This document shows, piece by piece, positions 1 to 12,350 of a DNA stretch of 64,000 bases. The DNA lies in NCBI GenBank assembly GCA_033239525.1, contig BSYO01000030.1, positions 13,413,030 through 13,477,029 of the forward strand. The letters run 5' to 3'. A program made the translations under genes and the position numbers. Below the pieces are notes generated by a model that saw only the letters and a program-made list of their open reading frames with translations, was not told the DNA's origin and did no database searches. This DNA comes from Nepenthes gracilis. Lineage: Eukaryota > Streptophyta > Magnoliopsida > Caryophyllales > Nepenthaceae. Numbering within the stretch: the first letter of the stretch is position 1; the number at the start of each line of letters is the position of its first letter.

Positions 1-2488
1 GTGCGGCAAGATTCATAGGCGATCACATGAAATATTACATATTGTTATTAGCATGTCTATTTTTTCTCTATAGCAGTCATTTATTATAACTTACAGATTT
101 TGTAATGCGATAATATTTTTTATAACGTCAATAAAAATTGTATCATATAAGAAAAATGTGTATATTATAGAATTTTTATTATATTAGAATTATGCTAAGT
201 TAATTATAAAATGCTGATAAAATATATTATATTCATAGTAAAATTAACATGTCATAAAAATTATAATGAAAGCATGATTTCATTTGCCCTGTTTATTTAC
301 TTTAATATTTTCTAATGCCAAAGGAGGGCTAACAACAGAAAATTATTAGAACTTTTTAGGGATAGAAATCACTAAAAGATTAAAAGTGGGGCTGAGCTGC
401 CTTAAAATAGGATAACCCCGCCCCCCCCCTAAGGCAAGTTAACTGAATGCCTTCTGGGACAGGAACTTGGCCAACACCTTACTTTTCACTAAAGTTATGC
501 TTAAACCATGCTACTTTAGCTTTTCTTTATTGATAATTTAAAGAACAGTTAGCAGCCTATCCTCAACCCAGAAAGCTGAAGTTGTCAGATGCACCCTAAT
601 TTTGCAGTCTTCGCTATTAAAGAACGTAGCTGGACTTAATTTGTCCAAGCTTTGTTTGGTTATTTCTATAGCATTTTGCCCCTATATACATTTTCTTTGC
701 CAAACAGTTGTTGCGTTATTGATGAAATTTGATTTTAAAAATGATGCATCTCTACGTTTGAATTCTCGTACGGATTAAGGAGTATTCGAATTCCTCAATT
801 GAGACGGGTCACGAACAGCGGGAATGCATGGAGTGCGTGTGGTGTTTGGAGGAGGCATTTGCTTCCCTTCTTACACTGCAAAGAGTGGCTCATTAGAGTT
901 GCCAATTCGAGACAGTGGTTTGAGGAAAAAAAGCTAGTTCTTTTTCCTCGCTTTCTTATACACTAAGAGTTAAGATTGCTCTTTTCATCTCAAATCACCG
1001 TTAGGTTTCTCTAAAATTTGCACCCGGTGATAACAAGAAGGTACTTTAAGGAGCTCCACCAACTGTAATGAATACTTCAACCCTTTATCTTATTTTTACT
1101 TCGAAAAAAATTCTGAAAGTAAAAATCAATAAGTTATTATATAATAAAAACAATAACCTATTTAGAAAGCGAAAACATGGTTGCTGGAAAACCTCTTCAT
1201 CGGCATAGCATGAGCTGTCCCATGAATTATACAAAAGGCACTTGGCTTACTTAATAATCAAGATTAATGAACCCATAAGCTATCTAATCTAAACTATGAC
1301 TTAGCTTTTGGGCAACATAAAAAGTCAGATATTAAGAAGTCTTTATAAATTATTTTATATTTTTATATAAGTTTAATCTGTTCTTATTAAACAAATACCA
1401 CAATGGAACGTATTTTAAAAGCTTTAGATCTTAATATTTTTAAACATACACTGTAAAATTAAATATCCTGTACATACATAACATTAAACTTTATCCCAAG
1501 TAAATTCATCAAATATTATGATTTTTTTAATCTTTTTTTTTTTCTTTTGAAAAAAAAAAAGAAGTTTTCTGTTGATGAACGATGTAAATCGTACATAGCC
1601 GGTGCATGTCAAACTGGATTAAGGGGCCTTGTGCCTCAGGAGTAAGGTAAACTGCCCACATCTTATATCTTAAAGTTCTGAATTTAATGTAACAATTCAT
1701 CTTTTTTTTAAAAAAAAAAAATTAACACTAATTTTTTAAAAAATTAAAATATATACAGTTATTAAATTTTAAACATAACCATCAAGTTACGAGTGATAAT
1801 AATAACTGCACTTCGTGACAGAAAAATAAAAGCGCTCCCATTCCGTGTCAAAACGGGCTCAATAATAAATTGACGTCAAATTATCAAGCTGACTTCATTA
1901 CCCGCTGTCATATTCCTCCATCAAAACAGCCTAATCAGACTTTGTTGAGTGAAATAATTGTAATATATAGAATCCTTATAGGCTTAGCTTTTAAAAAGAA
2001 TATCGTAACAAGTTTCATATTTCATATTTTTATAATAATTTTTTTTTTTTTTTGTGATTTATCTGACTTTTAAATTTTACTTTAATATAAATTTTATGAA
2101 AAGTAAAATTATATGCTACTTTTAAAATAGTTACTGAAGGGATAGATTTCTGACGCCTTGCAAATATCATCGAATAATCAAACATCACTTTCACCTAACA
2201 TACTACTAATTTAATTAAAAACAAATAAAATATATAAAAATATCATATGATAAGGGTCTCAGTGGTGCTGTTATAGCATTGTTTCTAATAATAAAACTAA
2301 AATAAAAGAGCTGGCATTAAAACACCGAAAAGGGTTTTTTTTTTTTTTTTTTTGGGCTACCTTCCCACCAACCCTTTAGTGGCGCATAGTTTCTTAAAAA
2401 ATAAATCATCAAGCTTTTCTCTTGGCTTTTTCTTCCCTTAGAAATTAAGCCATTTCTTCCTTTCTGATCTCCTCCTCCGAAATTACTA
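1..2488. other. AT-rich intergenic spacer
   Basis: No supported gene is visible on either strand. The stretch holds poly-T and poly-A runs, a short poly-C run near 420-429, and only short frames without recognisable motifs. The last few hundred bases are the upstream flank of the glycoprotein gene at 2519. Confidence 0.6.
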
Positions 2489-2953
2489 ATGCCCATACCT
2501 CACGCTCACAGCAGCAGCATGGGCACAAAAATCACCAAAACTGCTACCACGCTCATCTTCTTCTCCGAACTTCTGTACTTTCTGCTGCCGGTGGTGGTGG
2601 CGGAAGGAGACTGCCCCTACCCGTGCCTGCCGCCTCCCACAGGCGGAGCTACCACGCAAGCACCACCAGCCACCCAAACAGGGTCTTACCCGCCGCCAGG
2701 ATACTACTACTCGCCACCCATGGGGAATTTACCGTACTACCCGCCGCCTGGTTATGGCGGTCTTACTACTGCACCTCCTCCTCCTGACCCCATACTACCC
2801 TATTTCCCGTACTACTACAGGAATGGATTACACCGCTCTGATCAATCTCCGGCGGCTGGTCTCCCTCTCCGATCAACGCTCCTGATTCTCACGGCCAGTC
2901 TTGCTGTTTCTCTTTCCTTTTTCCTCCTTTTTTATCAGCCTGTCTATATGTAA
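2489..2953 (+). CDS. Proline/tyrosine-rich cell-wall glycoprotein (HRGP/extensin-like), probably GPI-anchored
   Basis: A single-exon open frame encodes a small secreted protein of the plant hydroxyproline-rich glycoprotein group. The frame opens at 2489, but the Met at 2519 (MGTKITK) is the better start because a classical hydrophobic signal peptide follows it directly, ending near VVVAEG; that start gives 144 aa. The mature protein opens with a CPYPC motif followed by PPP, then several PPPGY and YYPPPGY blocks and a conserved-looking DPILPYFPYYY segment. Ser-Pro/Pro-Pro runs of this type are normally hydroxylated and glycosylated in the wall. After a Ser-rich linker the chain ends in a strongly hydrophobic stretch (about 20 residues), as in GPI-anchored precursors, where the omega site would be a small residue near the SPAAG segment. 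A single transmembrane tail is the alternative. The exact wall role is unknown. Confidence 0.8.
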   Translation: MPIPHAHSSSMGTKITKTATTLIFFSELLYFLLPVVVAEGDCPYPCLPPPTGGATTQAPPATQTGSYPPPGYYYSPPMGNLPYYPPPGYGGLTTAPPPPDPILPYFPYYYRNGLHRSDQSPAAGLPLRSTLLILTASLAVSLSFFLLFYQPVYM

Positions 2954-4639
2954 TTCAGCAGTTAGCATGTCCTAAGGAGGGTAAGAATTTGGCAAAAATT
3001 AGCAATACGGAGGAACCGTAATCATATCGTAGGATTGTACGTACAGCCGTGTATGTTACGTTACGTACAGCTTTTATTGCAGAAAGATACAAAAGCAGCA
3101 GAAGAGTCGGTGAAGTTGATGACTGGAAACCAGAACGTCTTAATTAGTCAATCGACGTTCATAATTTTCGTCTGCTTTTCATTGCCCTTGGTGCTTTCCA
3201 GAATATTAAATAAAATAAATCTAAACTAATTTTCGAAAATTCCAATTGCTTTTCGTTGTTAAAAAAAAAATATTCCTTTTTAAAACAAAAAATTAACCGA
3301 AATTGGGATATTCCAATTGATTTCTTTTTCTTTTATTTTTCTACTTTTTTTTTTTTTTTTGACGACAAAATGCAACAGAATTTGCCCTTTGGTGTTATTT
3401 TGCCCCAGAAAATGCAGTATCTAAATAGAGTGCTATTAGTAAATACTGTCTAACCTTTTTTAATATATTTAATAACTTAATATCACATCCATTTAACTAA
3501 ATTAATAAATCTATATAAAAATAAATAAATAAATAAATAATATTATATAATAAATTCTTAAAAGAGACTATAAAAATAAAAATAAACATAATAAAAATGT
3601 AAAAATTTTTACATAAAAATTTTTTTCAATAAGAGAAAGGAGCAAAGTTCTTTCAAAAATCTACTATAAAATTTTTATAACTTACAAATTTTAGAAAAGA
3701 AAAAAGTTATAAAAACTCTCTCACACTTATCTAAAATATCTTATAACATTATTTTCTCAATAGTACAATAATAATTATTTTTTGATACTTATAAAGTTTT
3801 AGAATGAATATAAATTTAAATAATAGTCTCTATTTATAAAGGTCTAACCTTTTTTTATTATTTTCTAAAGTAATGTGAGATTTTTTTAAAAATATATATA
3901 TATATATTTATCTCATTTATGAGATTTAAAAAGTAATCTAATAAATATTTTTCTCGACTCAAATCTCTAAAAATTTCAACGTCCTCCGAGAACTTCACCC
4001 ATTTTATGATCTTCTATTTCTTTTGATTATTAACAATTCACCTTATATAAATATTCGCATTCGTTTTGCTTTTCAGAATCAACTAATCTTATATTTATAT
4101 GTTGTATAAATCTCCATAGCCTTTATTTGCATACCCTCCTGATGTAATATGATGACCCAGGCTATATAACCAAAAAATGCCCAATTAATGACGCTAAAAT
4201 TAACTAAACATATATACCTAAAATAACAACACACGTATACTCTAAAACTTCTATCAATCTTAATAATATATTCATTTTCTCTATTTTTATTTTATATTTT
4301 ATACATATGAAAAGTACTATATAAACTTCTTACAAATAAAACAATAAATGCCTACTGCAACTATCTATAATATTAAAAGTCTTCGAAAAGTCCATCCACG
4401 CTACTCCACAAAAGGCACGTCTACCTATAAACTAATCTAAAAAAATAGAAAATAATAATAAATAAGTCAATTACTCTGTAAACAGTATCATGATCACAAT
4501 TGCAATGATAATAGAGGGTAATAAAGTTTAATAAGCTCATAATATCACCGATAATTTACATACACCAAGCGCTAGATAAAAAATATAATATGTCAATTAT
4601 ATCATATAAAATATAAAATATGATATATATATATATATA
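2954..4639. other. AT-rich intergenic spacer with (TA)n run
   Basis: This spacer holds the downstream flank of the glycoprotein gene and then very AT-rich sequence with poly-T, AAAT tandem repeats near 3520-3540 and a (TA)n run ending at 4639. No supported gene is visible. The TA run served as the insertion target of the solo LTR that follows. Confidence 0.55.
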
Positions 4640-5668
4640 TGATGGGTATACCAACAATGGACTGGCCCCGAAAAGTCAACAAAACCTCAAGAAGGACAGT
4701 CAACGTTTTTACAGCCTAGTTGGAGAGCAGGCCCAGAGCTAAAAGATCCAGGGCGGTTAACGCTGGCGTTGACCGTTTAGGCGACCAACGCACACACAGA
4801 CGGTCAACTCAAACATTGACCGTCCACGTGCTGCACGTTGGGCCCAAAAGAGGCTTTTCTACAGTAATGGGCTTGGTCCATTCGAAGCCCGTGACCCATC
4901 AGGCGACCAACAACAGCTCTCCAGGCGATCTCCACGATCTTGGCAGGCTCCCAAAGCAAATATTGATCAAATCGGCGCCTTTCTTGTAAGGAAGGCGCCA
5001 GATTTCATCAATAATCCTTGCCAACTAGGGCTCTCCAACGGTAACATGCACAGAAGGAAGGTGACCAGCTTAGAAAGCTGTTGGCCTCCTTAGAAGGAAA
5101 CTGCCTCGCTTAGGTTGGCAACTGGCACTCGCTCTAGAAGGCAAGCAAGCCAAAAATCACAGAGGGAATCACTCCTTTCAAAGAAGGAATATCGTCCTCT
5201 CAATCATAAATAAGCCATTGAATTATCATTTAAGACACGCTTTCTGTAACACAAAATAAACGCTCTCACTGACCTACTTTCTCTGCTACTGAAACTCTGA
5301 GAATTACCAACGTTTCTGCTACGCAAACATACACACCATCAACCTGAAAAATCCTAAGGCGAACAAGCGCGCCTCTCACGGCTGTTTACCGCCTTCCCAC
5401 CTCTCAGATTCAAAAGGGCATCCTCGTCTCTCTTTTATGTGGGAAACACACTTTGTCTCTCTCTTTTTCTCAATTTACAGTTTGATTCTTTCGAATGCTG
5501 TTTTATTGACTTGAGCGTCGGAGTGTTTTCGTTGGAACAACTTTTCACCGACACACTGACCTCCTGTTCTATTTAGTAGTGTGCAAGATCCAACTCAGGA
5601 AACGGAGTCGGAATCACGACAAAAGGATCATCCGAATCTGTTCGAAGTTCGGATTTAGGAACGCATCA
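4640..5668 (+). mobile_element. Solo LTR, family A (Tat-lineage gypsy LTR), TSD ATATA
   Basis: The unit begins TGATGGGTA and ends GCATCA, giving TGATG/CATCA terminal inversions. It is flanked by ATATA on both sides (4635-4639 and 5669-5673), although that target lies in TA-rich sequence. It matches the 5' LTRs at 35001 and 60013 in layout: W-box-like GGTCAAC/TTGACC pairs in the first 250 bases, a CATAAATA box near 5205, and a closing GTTCGGAT block. No primer-binding site or internal sequence follows, so it is a solo LTR left by unequal recombination. Confidence 0.85.
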
Positions 5669-8039
5669 ATATATGTATGAGTTTTAGAGCTTTCATACAT
5701 ATTCATAACATAATTAAGAATTTTAACAAGGTACATTTACGGTGAATATATTACTCAACTATACTATTTTTTTACTATTGTGAATCTAAAAGTAACTGCA
5801 ATGAATTAACCCTCTCAATAGTTTGGTACAATCTAACACCCAGACTACAATTTATTATCCCACTTGGCAATGTTATAAATTTTTCATCACATGTCTATGA
5901 TCTGACGAATCAATCAATTACTGAATATTTTAAGTATCCATATCAAAATACAATATATATTAATTTTGTAGGAAAATTATGCCACATAAATATACATTTT
6001 CAAGATTAATCGGTATAGTAGTATGATAAGCGTGAAGAGGCAATAGGCGTACCACCAACGTCCATGTAGATGCTCATGAGCCGTTAGATAGAGTAGGGGG
6101 GTCATGGTTTCACTAGCTGAAAGAGTAAATTATTATTGTCCATGTAGAACAGTACTAGGTGTCTGATGAGAAAATGATGGATCTTGTACTTGTCGAAAGT
6201 TCATCACCATCACCTAGATAGAGAAGCCCTAGTCATTCATTAAAAGATGGGTTGATCAAGGTGGCTGCACCAACTCAAATGAAAGGCCTGCTAATCACTT
6301 GATCTCTAGTCAAGCCAAGGATCACATGACATATTCCAATAAGTACAATTAGATCTTAGTAATTATAACCATTGTAGTTATACATCCTCTATTTAGTTAG
6401 GAAAACATCTCATTATAATGATTAAAAAAATAATTATAAAAAATATAAGTAACGGCATATAATAAAAATAAATCAAACAATAGAGCACATTTGAATGGTT
6501 TAATTTGAAGATCCGTCCATTTTTGAATTATGAAAACTATCCTCTTTTCACTTTTTTTTTTATTTTGTATAATTTTTTTATCCTCTTTATCCGTTTTTTT
6601 TATCTTATTATAAAAAAATTAATGGAGGATATCTGAATTGAGTCTTATATTCGTACTTGCATCCGAAGTATTTTAGCATTTTGGGAGCTTTGGACATAAT
6701 CTAATCGATAATCATGTTTGAAAAATAGTCTGGTTAGTATTTTTTGAATAGAAATTTTAAAGGAAAAAAGAGGTCAGTCTAGGTGAAAAATACAACGGGC
6801 TTGGACAATATATCTGAGCAATCTGTTCATTATAAATTCTCCACTCGTGTTTATCAGGCCTGTTCACATCTGTGCCACAATTAAAGTCACAAGTGGAGGA
6901 TAATTTAAAGAATTGATTAAAATTTAGTTCGGATTAAAATTTCGGTCCGGTCAAGCTGACTTATCATGGCAAAAATTAAATTGGGTTGGTTGAAATTTTT
7001 TTAATTTTTATTCAGAACTCATATTTTAAATAAAAAATATGGGGAATATCATTTTTAAAATATAATATTCAGATAAAAAATTATCTAAAATGTTTTGAAT
7101 AAAAATTTTTACATGAAAATATATTAATTACAAAAAGTATCTTTTAATGAGATGATTTTTTTTTAAAAAAACTTGATATTTATATAAAAATAATTTCTTC
7201 AAAAAAATATAATCCTAATAGGACCGGTCAGATGTTCAGGTCAATTCCAAAAAGTTAATTGGGCTTTTTTATTACCATTCGATCTACAATACTCATATAC
7301 GTTAATGGATTCTACAAAATTTTGAGCTGGATAAATCAAATCGATTGGATAATCCGATTTGTTCAGATCTTTAAAGTTTAATCGGAACTGGACTCATTCT
7401 CTTAACCAAAGTCTATTGGGCCTACTGTTACTAGGACTCTTCAAGTGTTGGGTTTAATATAGGCCCAATGTACAAATTGTGGGTGTCTAAGTATCTTGGG
7501 CCGGGTCCTTCAAAGCCCATAATCTATTAGGCCCACCACGACATGTCCACAGTGCCGTGACATATCCTCGTGAAGTGTAGTGACCCGCCCAATAACTTAA
7601 ATTTAGAACAGGAAATATAACTTTCGTTTGGTTTTTTAAATGTTGACATCGTTTGGATCTGAATTGGACGGCTATAAAGCTGTATTGCAGGACATGCTAC
7701 ATATCCCGCTACCCTAATTGGCGAAGTAACAAGACTGTTATCAAATTCTTATTTTTTAAGTTTAAATATTTATTATTTGAGCTATTAACCTGACTCTAGA
7801 ATCTGATTGGGAGCTCTTTTAATGGTATAGATTAGAGAAGTTGGGTAATGTTTTTAAGGAGAAGCAAGAACCCGACTCCCCTTTAAAATCATCTCTCTTG
7901 TTCAAATACAAGCAAGGTCCAATTAGAAGTATCTCAAAACAATTTCAATAAAGTATTTTTTTGGTAAATAAATAAAATTGAATTAAAATAAAAAAAAGTA
8001 TAAAAATCATATTCTAATTTCAAATATTTTACCGACTTA
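5669..8039. other. Intergenic spacer, no gene seen
   Basis: AT-rich spacer with a moderately GC-richer segment near 6030-6330 and another around 7400-7560. I find no long frame, splice pattern or LTR boundary that supports a gene or a classifiable element. Confidence 0.5.
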
Positions 8040-9175
8040 GAGGTAGAATATAGACGTTAGAATATACCCCGAGCACAAAAACGGCATAGAATAAGGATGC
8101 TAGGGAAGAATCCGAGCACCACTAAGAAACAATCTGTGATAGTAAAAGAAAACACTCAAAGAAAGAAAAAACACCGGCCAAAGAGCCTACTTCCAAGCGA
8201 GCCACAAGCCTGCCACATAACCAGATGAGAGCATCAGCACGACATACCAACTTTCAGTGGTATTTTAGGCAAATCAGCAACAGTAGCAATACGGCAATAG
8301 CATAGGACGTCCGGCGAACAGTATACCTAACGCGGAGATCATCCAATCAGGGCAAATGGACCACTGGGTCACATCAGCATACCAAACCAACAACCACAAC
8401 GAACCACTGAGCTGTGATGTAGAAGAAGCCATGAATAACCGGCCAAGAAAAATCAAGTTAGCCGGGCAATAGGTTGACCGGCCACAAGAGGTCTTTTTTT
8501 TTTTTTTTTTTTGTGAACTTTACAACCTACTATAGGAAACCAAAAGTGCCAAAACAAGATAATCGGCCAAACAAAACCAGCCACGTTTGCCGGTCAACAA
8601 GTTGACCGGCCACAAGACCTTTTTTTTTTTTTTTTAAGAATTTTACAACCTACCATAGGAAATAAATATTGCCAAATCCGGCCTATTTCTACATACGAGG
8701 AAAAAAACCATACATCCACCAAGGTACAAAGCGGGTAAGGAGCCCAACAAGCCATTTCGANGCAAAACAAGACAAAATTGTAAACCTGGCAAGTGGCATA
8801 CCAACATTTTTTTTTTTTGGAACCGAAGAATACCGATCAACAAGTTGACCGGCTGAACACAATCGTCGGTCAACAAATTGACAGGCCAAAATTTTAATTT
8901 TTTTTTGGAGCTCAAGAATACCGGTCAATAAGTTGACGGGCCGACACAATCGTCAGACAGGAAATTGACAGGCCAATATATATATATATATATTCCTGCG
9001 AAATGAATGTAGTCCCGAACGAAGTTGCATACGGGTAAAAAACGCAAATCCACCAAGGAGCAAAGCAAGTAATGATCAATCCATCAGGTACAGCAGTTGG
9101 ACTATCAAGCCATTCTAGCAGAATAGGAGGAGTAGCAACCCTAGAACATGGCAACCTGACATACACAGGAAGTTT
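8040..9175. repeat. Unclassified repetitive block with internal duplications and GGTCAAC/GTTGACC palindromes
   Basis: A less AT-rich block with several internal direct duplications. One pairs a GTTGACCGGCCACAAG-type string followed by a poly-T run and TTTACAACCTAC (about 8460-8540 and 8589-8665). Another pairs AAGAATACCG-type strings with GGCCAA (about 8825-8895 and 8911-8975). A third pairs ATCCACCAAGG-type strings (8713 and 9049). The centre at 8589-8610 is a 10-bp-arm inverted repeat, GCCGGTCAAC and GTTGACCGGC, two bases apart. One base is N (8761). The poly-T runs would be A-runs on the minus strand, so retroelement origin is likely, but I cannot name the class. Confidence 0.5.
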
Positions 9176-10924
9176 TTTTTATTTTTATATGGTAAATAAA
9201 TTTCAACAGTCTAAAGATATTTTATCTGCCTTTGAAGAGGCACTAATGTGAGTCTTCAGACGGTTACGAATAACGTCTAAGATTTGAGTGAAATTTTAAT
9301 AAAATATTACAATACTAAATGATAAAAGACTCAAATTTTATAGATAAGTAGATGGAAAAGGATTGATTTTGCCATCTTTATATCTCTAATTAAATAAAGT
9401 AGTTTAGATATGTCAATTATTTTTTTAAAAAAAATGGGTTGTTAATTAGAAATTATACTATTTGTATATCCAAATATCTATCAATTTGTATCAAAATTAT
9501 AAAAAGTAAGTGTGGATCTTATTTTATTTTAAATTTTCTCTCTTTTATCTCTCTATCCAAACTAATTTTAAAAATTTTAATAAAAGTGAATATCAAAAAT
9601 GGATATATAAATATTATTTTAAGTGATCAAAAGAGAATATGCTGTATCGGGGTCACGAGGGCCAATAAATAAAATAAGGTCGCAAATGATTTTTTTTTTT
9701 TTTTTTTTTGGAAAAAACTTCAAGCGGGTCCCCCCAATGAACGGTGAGCAGCGATACCTCCTTTCACTTTACAAGCCAGAAATTTGAGCGGCCTCAGTAA
9801 TCCGACAATGGACTTCGAACTCTTCACGCGTATTTTTTTTAATTTTATTATTTTTTTATAGAACTAATTATACTCTGTTTTTTTATTAACAGAAATACTT
9901 CACTTACAAATATTAAATTCTTTTTTTTTAAAAAAAAAAAATCTCTGTCCTGAAAAAATTTGACCTGGACCAAACCATGCACCATTGAGACGAGCTCAAC
10001 GTGGGCGTGGCTGATCCACGTTCTAATCGATAAGCCACTTGGCCACCAACTGAAAGGCTAAGTGTCAGCTTTAATAAAGTTGGACATTTTTTTAATCTTC
10101 AAGGACTGCAAATCTATAATTACGGATCGCTATCAAGTAACGTGTTGTAACTTTTAATCATGAGTTATTAATTTTTACAACCCAAAAATCTACTAGTATA
10201 TAGAAGAAAATGGATAACTTAGGATATAAATAAATAAATATATATATATATAAGTAAGAAATAAAGAAATATGTTAAGAAAAATTTGTAGTATAATAATA
10301 ATATAAAATTGTATTTTTTTTTTCTGGGAAATAATATTTTAAGTCAAGCAATATGATAAAAACAAATTTTAATAGTTAATTTCATCAATTATGATGCTTT
10401 TTAAGTGAAATGATCCTTAGAGCTGTATAACTTGGTGGCTAGTTCATGAAAATTGATGAAGTTAAGTAAAATTATTAAATATAAATATGTTAATAATTAA
10501 ATTATTTTTTTATTGATCCCGCATAAATTTTTTTGAACATACCATATTTATTTATTTATTGACAAATATAGATTCTTTATCCATAGGAGATTAGTCCATT
10601 ATTATTATTATTTTAAATAAAAAATAGTAATTTAATTACTTTAAATTATTGTATTAAAAATAATAAAATATAAAAAAATATGGATCTTATTGAGAAAAAT
10701 GTCCTAAATCCGCCGTGGCTGAAGCTAGTGAAATCAAAAGCATGCACTACGAAAAAGCCAAGAGTCTTAACTCAATCGCTAGGGACGACCACCCTGAGTT
10801 TCTTCTTTTGCACCGTCCTCTTCAACTGTCCCATACTTTGTAGGTCCCCTGCCCCCCATATGTGTCCGTGGTTCACCCTACACAGATCACGACCTCTTTG
10901 TCCTTCTTTCTCTCTCTCTCCTCC

Positions 10925-10964
<40 letters not shown>

Positions 10965-11567
10965 ACTTTGATTTCTTACATACATTAATTATTTCATAAA
11001 AAGTCCTACCAAATTTAATTGTCACCATGCCGCTCATTGAACTACCTTGAGCCACAAGGCAACGCAATCCGCATAATTTGTATCTTTTTTTAAAATTAGT
11101 TCACTGTGTTGCTTTCTATATTATGCCAAAATAGGTCATGTGACCAGTTGGTTTAGACTTATTTTATACTAAATCAATAAATCAAAGTGTTTGGTATGAT
11201 ATATTCGTAAGATTTTTATTATTGTCTATATTTTTTATATATTAGCGCTAATGCAATATAGGTGATGATGATGGAGTGTAAACACAATAAGGTACAAGTA
11301 TATAACAGGGTGTAAATGTAATAAGATCTAAGATTTAGTGTTCAAAGTTGAGAGAGTTCCGAGGTTAAGGAAAGATTGAAATTAATAGGAAAGTGTTTTA
11401 GATCCTATGAGAGTTCAGATGTCAGCAATAGTGCCTCAGAAAAGACTTAACCAGATGGCCGATTCATCCTTTTTAAGTAATATCATCTCTATTTTATGAT
11501 AGTTAAATTAGAGAATAATGAGAAATGTTAATATTAAGGGTGTCATATTACTAGATGAAAAATCTAA
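9176..11567. other. AT-rich intergenic spacer
   Basis: No supported gene. It contains poly-T runs and a pyrimidine-rich segment (10790-10990) that resembles a plant 5' leader, but no coding frame follows it. Confidence 0.5.
10908..10962. repeat. (CT)n microsatellite
   Basis: An interrupted CT tract; the longest pure part is 16 CT units at 10931-10962, preceded by a shorter CT run and a C-rich interruption. Confidence 0.95.
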
Positions 11568-11720
11568 AAGGCATGGTAACTCAATAGGTATTTTCTCAAG
11601 ATTTTGTGTCACAAGTTCAAGAACATTCCACCACGAGCACAATTACTAAGCACCCAAGTTCCTTTGTAAACACAGGAGGAATTCATTGAGTTTTGGGATC
11701 ACTCCATTGTGGGGTCTTTC
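11568..11720 (+). mobile_element. Possible SINE remnant (tRNA-like pol III boxes)
   Basis: A segment reading GGTAACTCAATAGGTA then, about 35 bases later, GTCACAAGTTCAAGAA resembles the A and B boxes of a tRNA-derived plant SINE. The B box departs from the GGTTCGA consensus. No clean 3' tail or target duplication is visible, so this is tentative. Confidence 0.3.
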
Positions 11721-11829
11721 CCTTATAGGTTGTTCAATAAACAAAAAGTCATTGGAGATTCGCATAAGGCTTATGTAAGGATTAGAGTTTTCGCATTCAT
11801 GGCAAAGGGCTTGGAGGTAAAATCAAGTC

Positions 11830-12350
11830 AAGTGCTTGAGAGGAGCTCGAATGAAGCTCAAGCGTCGCTTTCAGATTGATGGAGAATTGTTGGCGCTCAC
11901 CTCATACTCAAGTGGTGAAGCGGCACAGATTCCAAACTTGGTGCGCTTACTACATGCTCGTTGGGCGCTCGAGCGCCAGTACACAATATAAAACGCGGCT
12001 TATGCGTTTTTAAGGTAATATTTTTGCAATCTATCTCCACAATGGACGCCACACATAGAAAGAGGAGAGAATAACAGATGATAGGAAGAGATTCGACATC
12101 CAGTCGATATCCAATTTGAGTTTCGTTTTTCGCCAAAGTTGAGTATGTCGTTATGAATATGATTTAAAAAGCGTATTTTTATTTGGTTGTTCTTTGTCTC
12201 ATTGTATTTTTTTTGTGGATTATCGGGTGTGTTGAAAGGCAGTCGTATTTAGCTATTCTTTACTCAGGTTTAGAGTGAAGGAATTTCGGATATGGTTCTT
12301 GTAACCGACACTATTTATAATAGATTTGTTTGGAATTTGTCTTGTAATTT
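11830..12350 (+). mobile_element. LTR-like fragment related to the 45186 block
   Basis: A GC-richer patch containing GGGCGCTCGAGCGCCAG, then TATAAAACG, then a transcribed-leader-like stretch. The same order (GAGCG...CAAGCGCCAA, then AATAAAAAC, then a purine-rich leader) occurs at 45270-45420. This looks like the promoter part of a related LTR whose ends are not visible. Confidence 0.4.

Noticed and set aside
10680..10988. 102-codon plus-strand frame ending in a Ser-Leu repeat
   Set aside because: The second half is the CT microsatellite translated and the first half has no recognisable family, so it is not supported as a gene.
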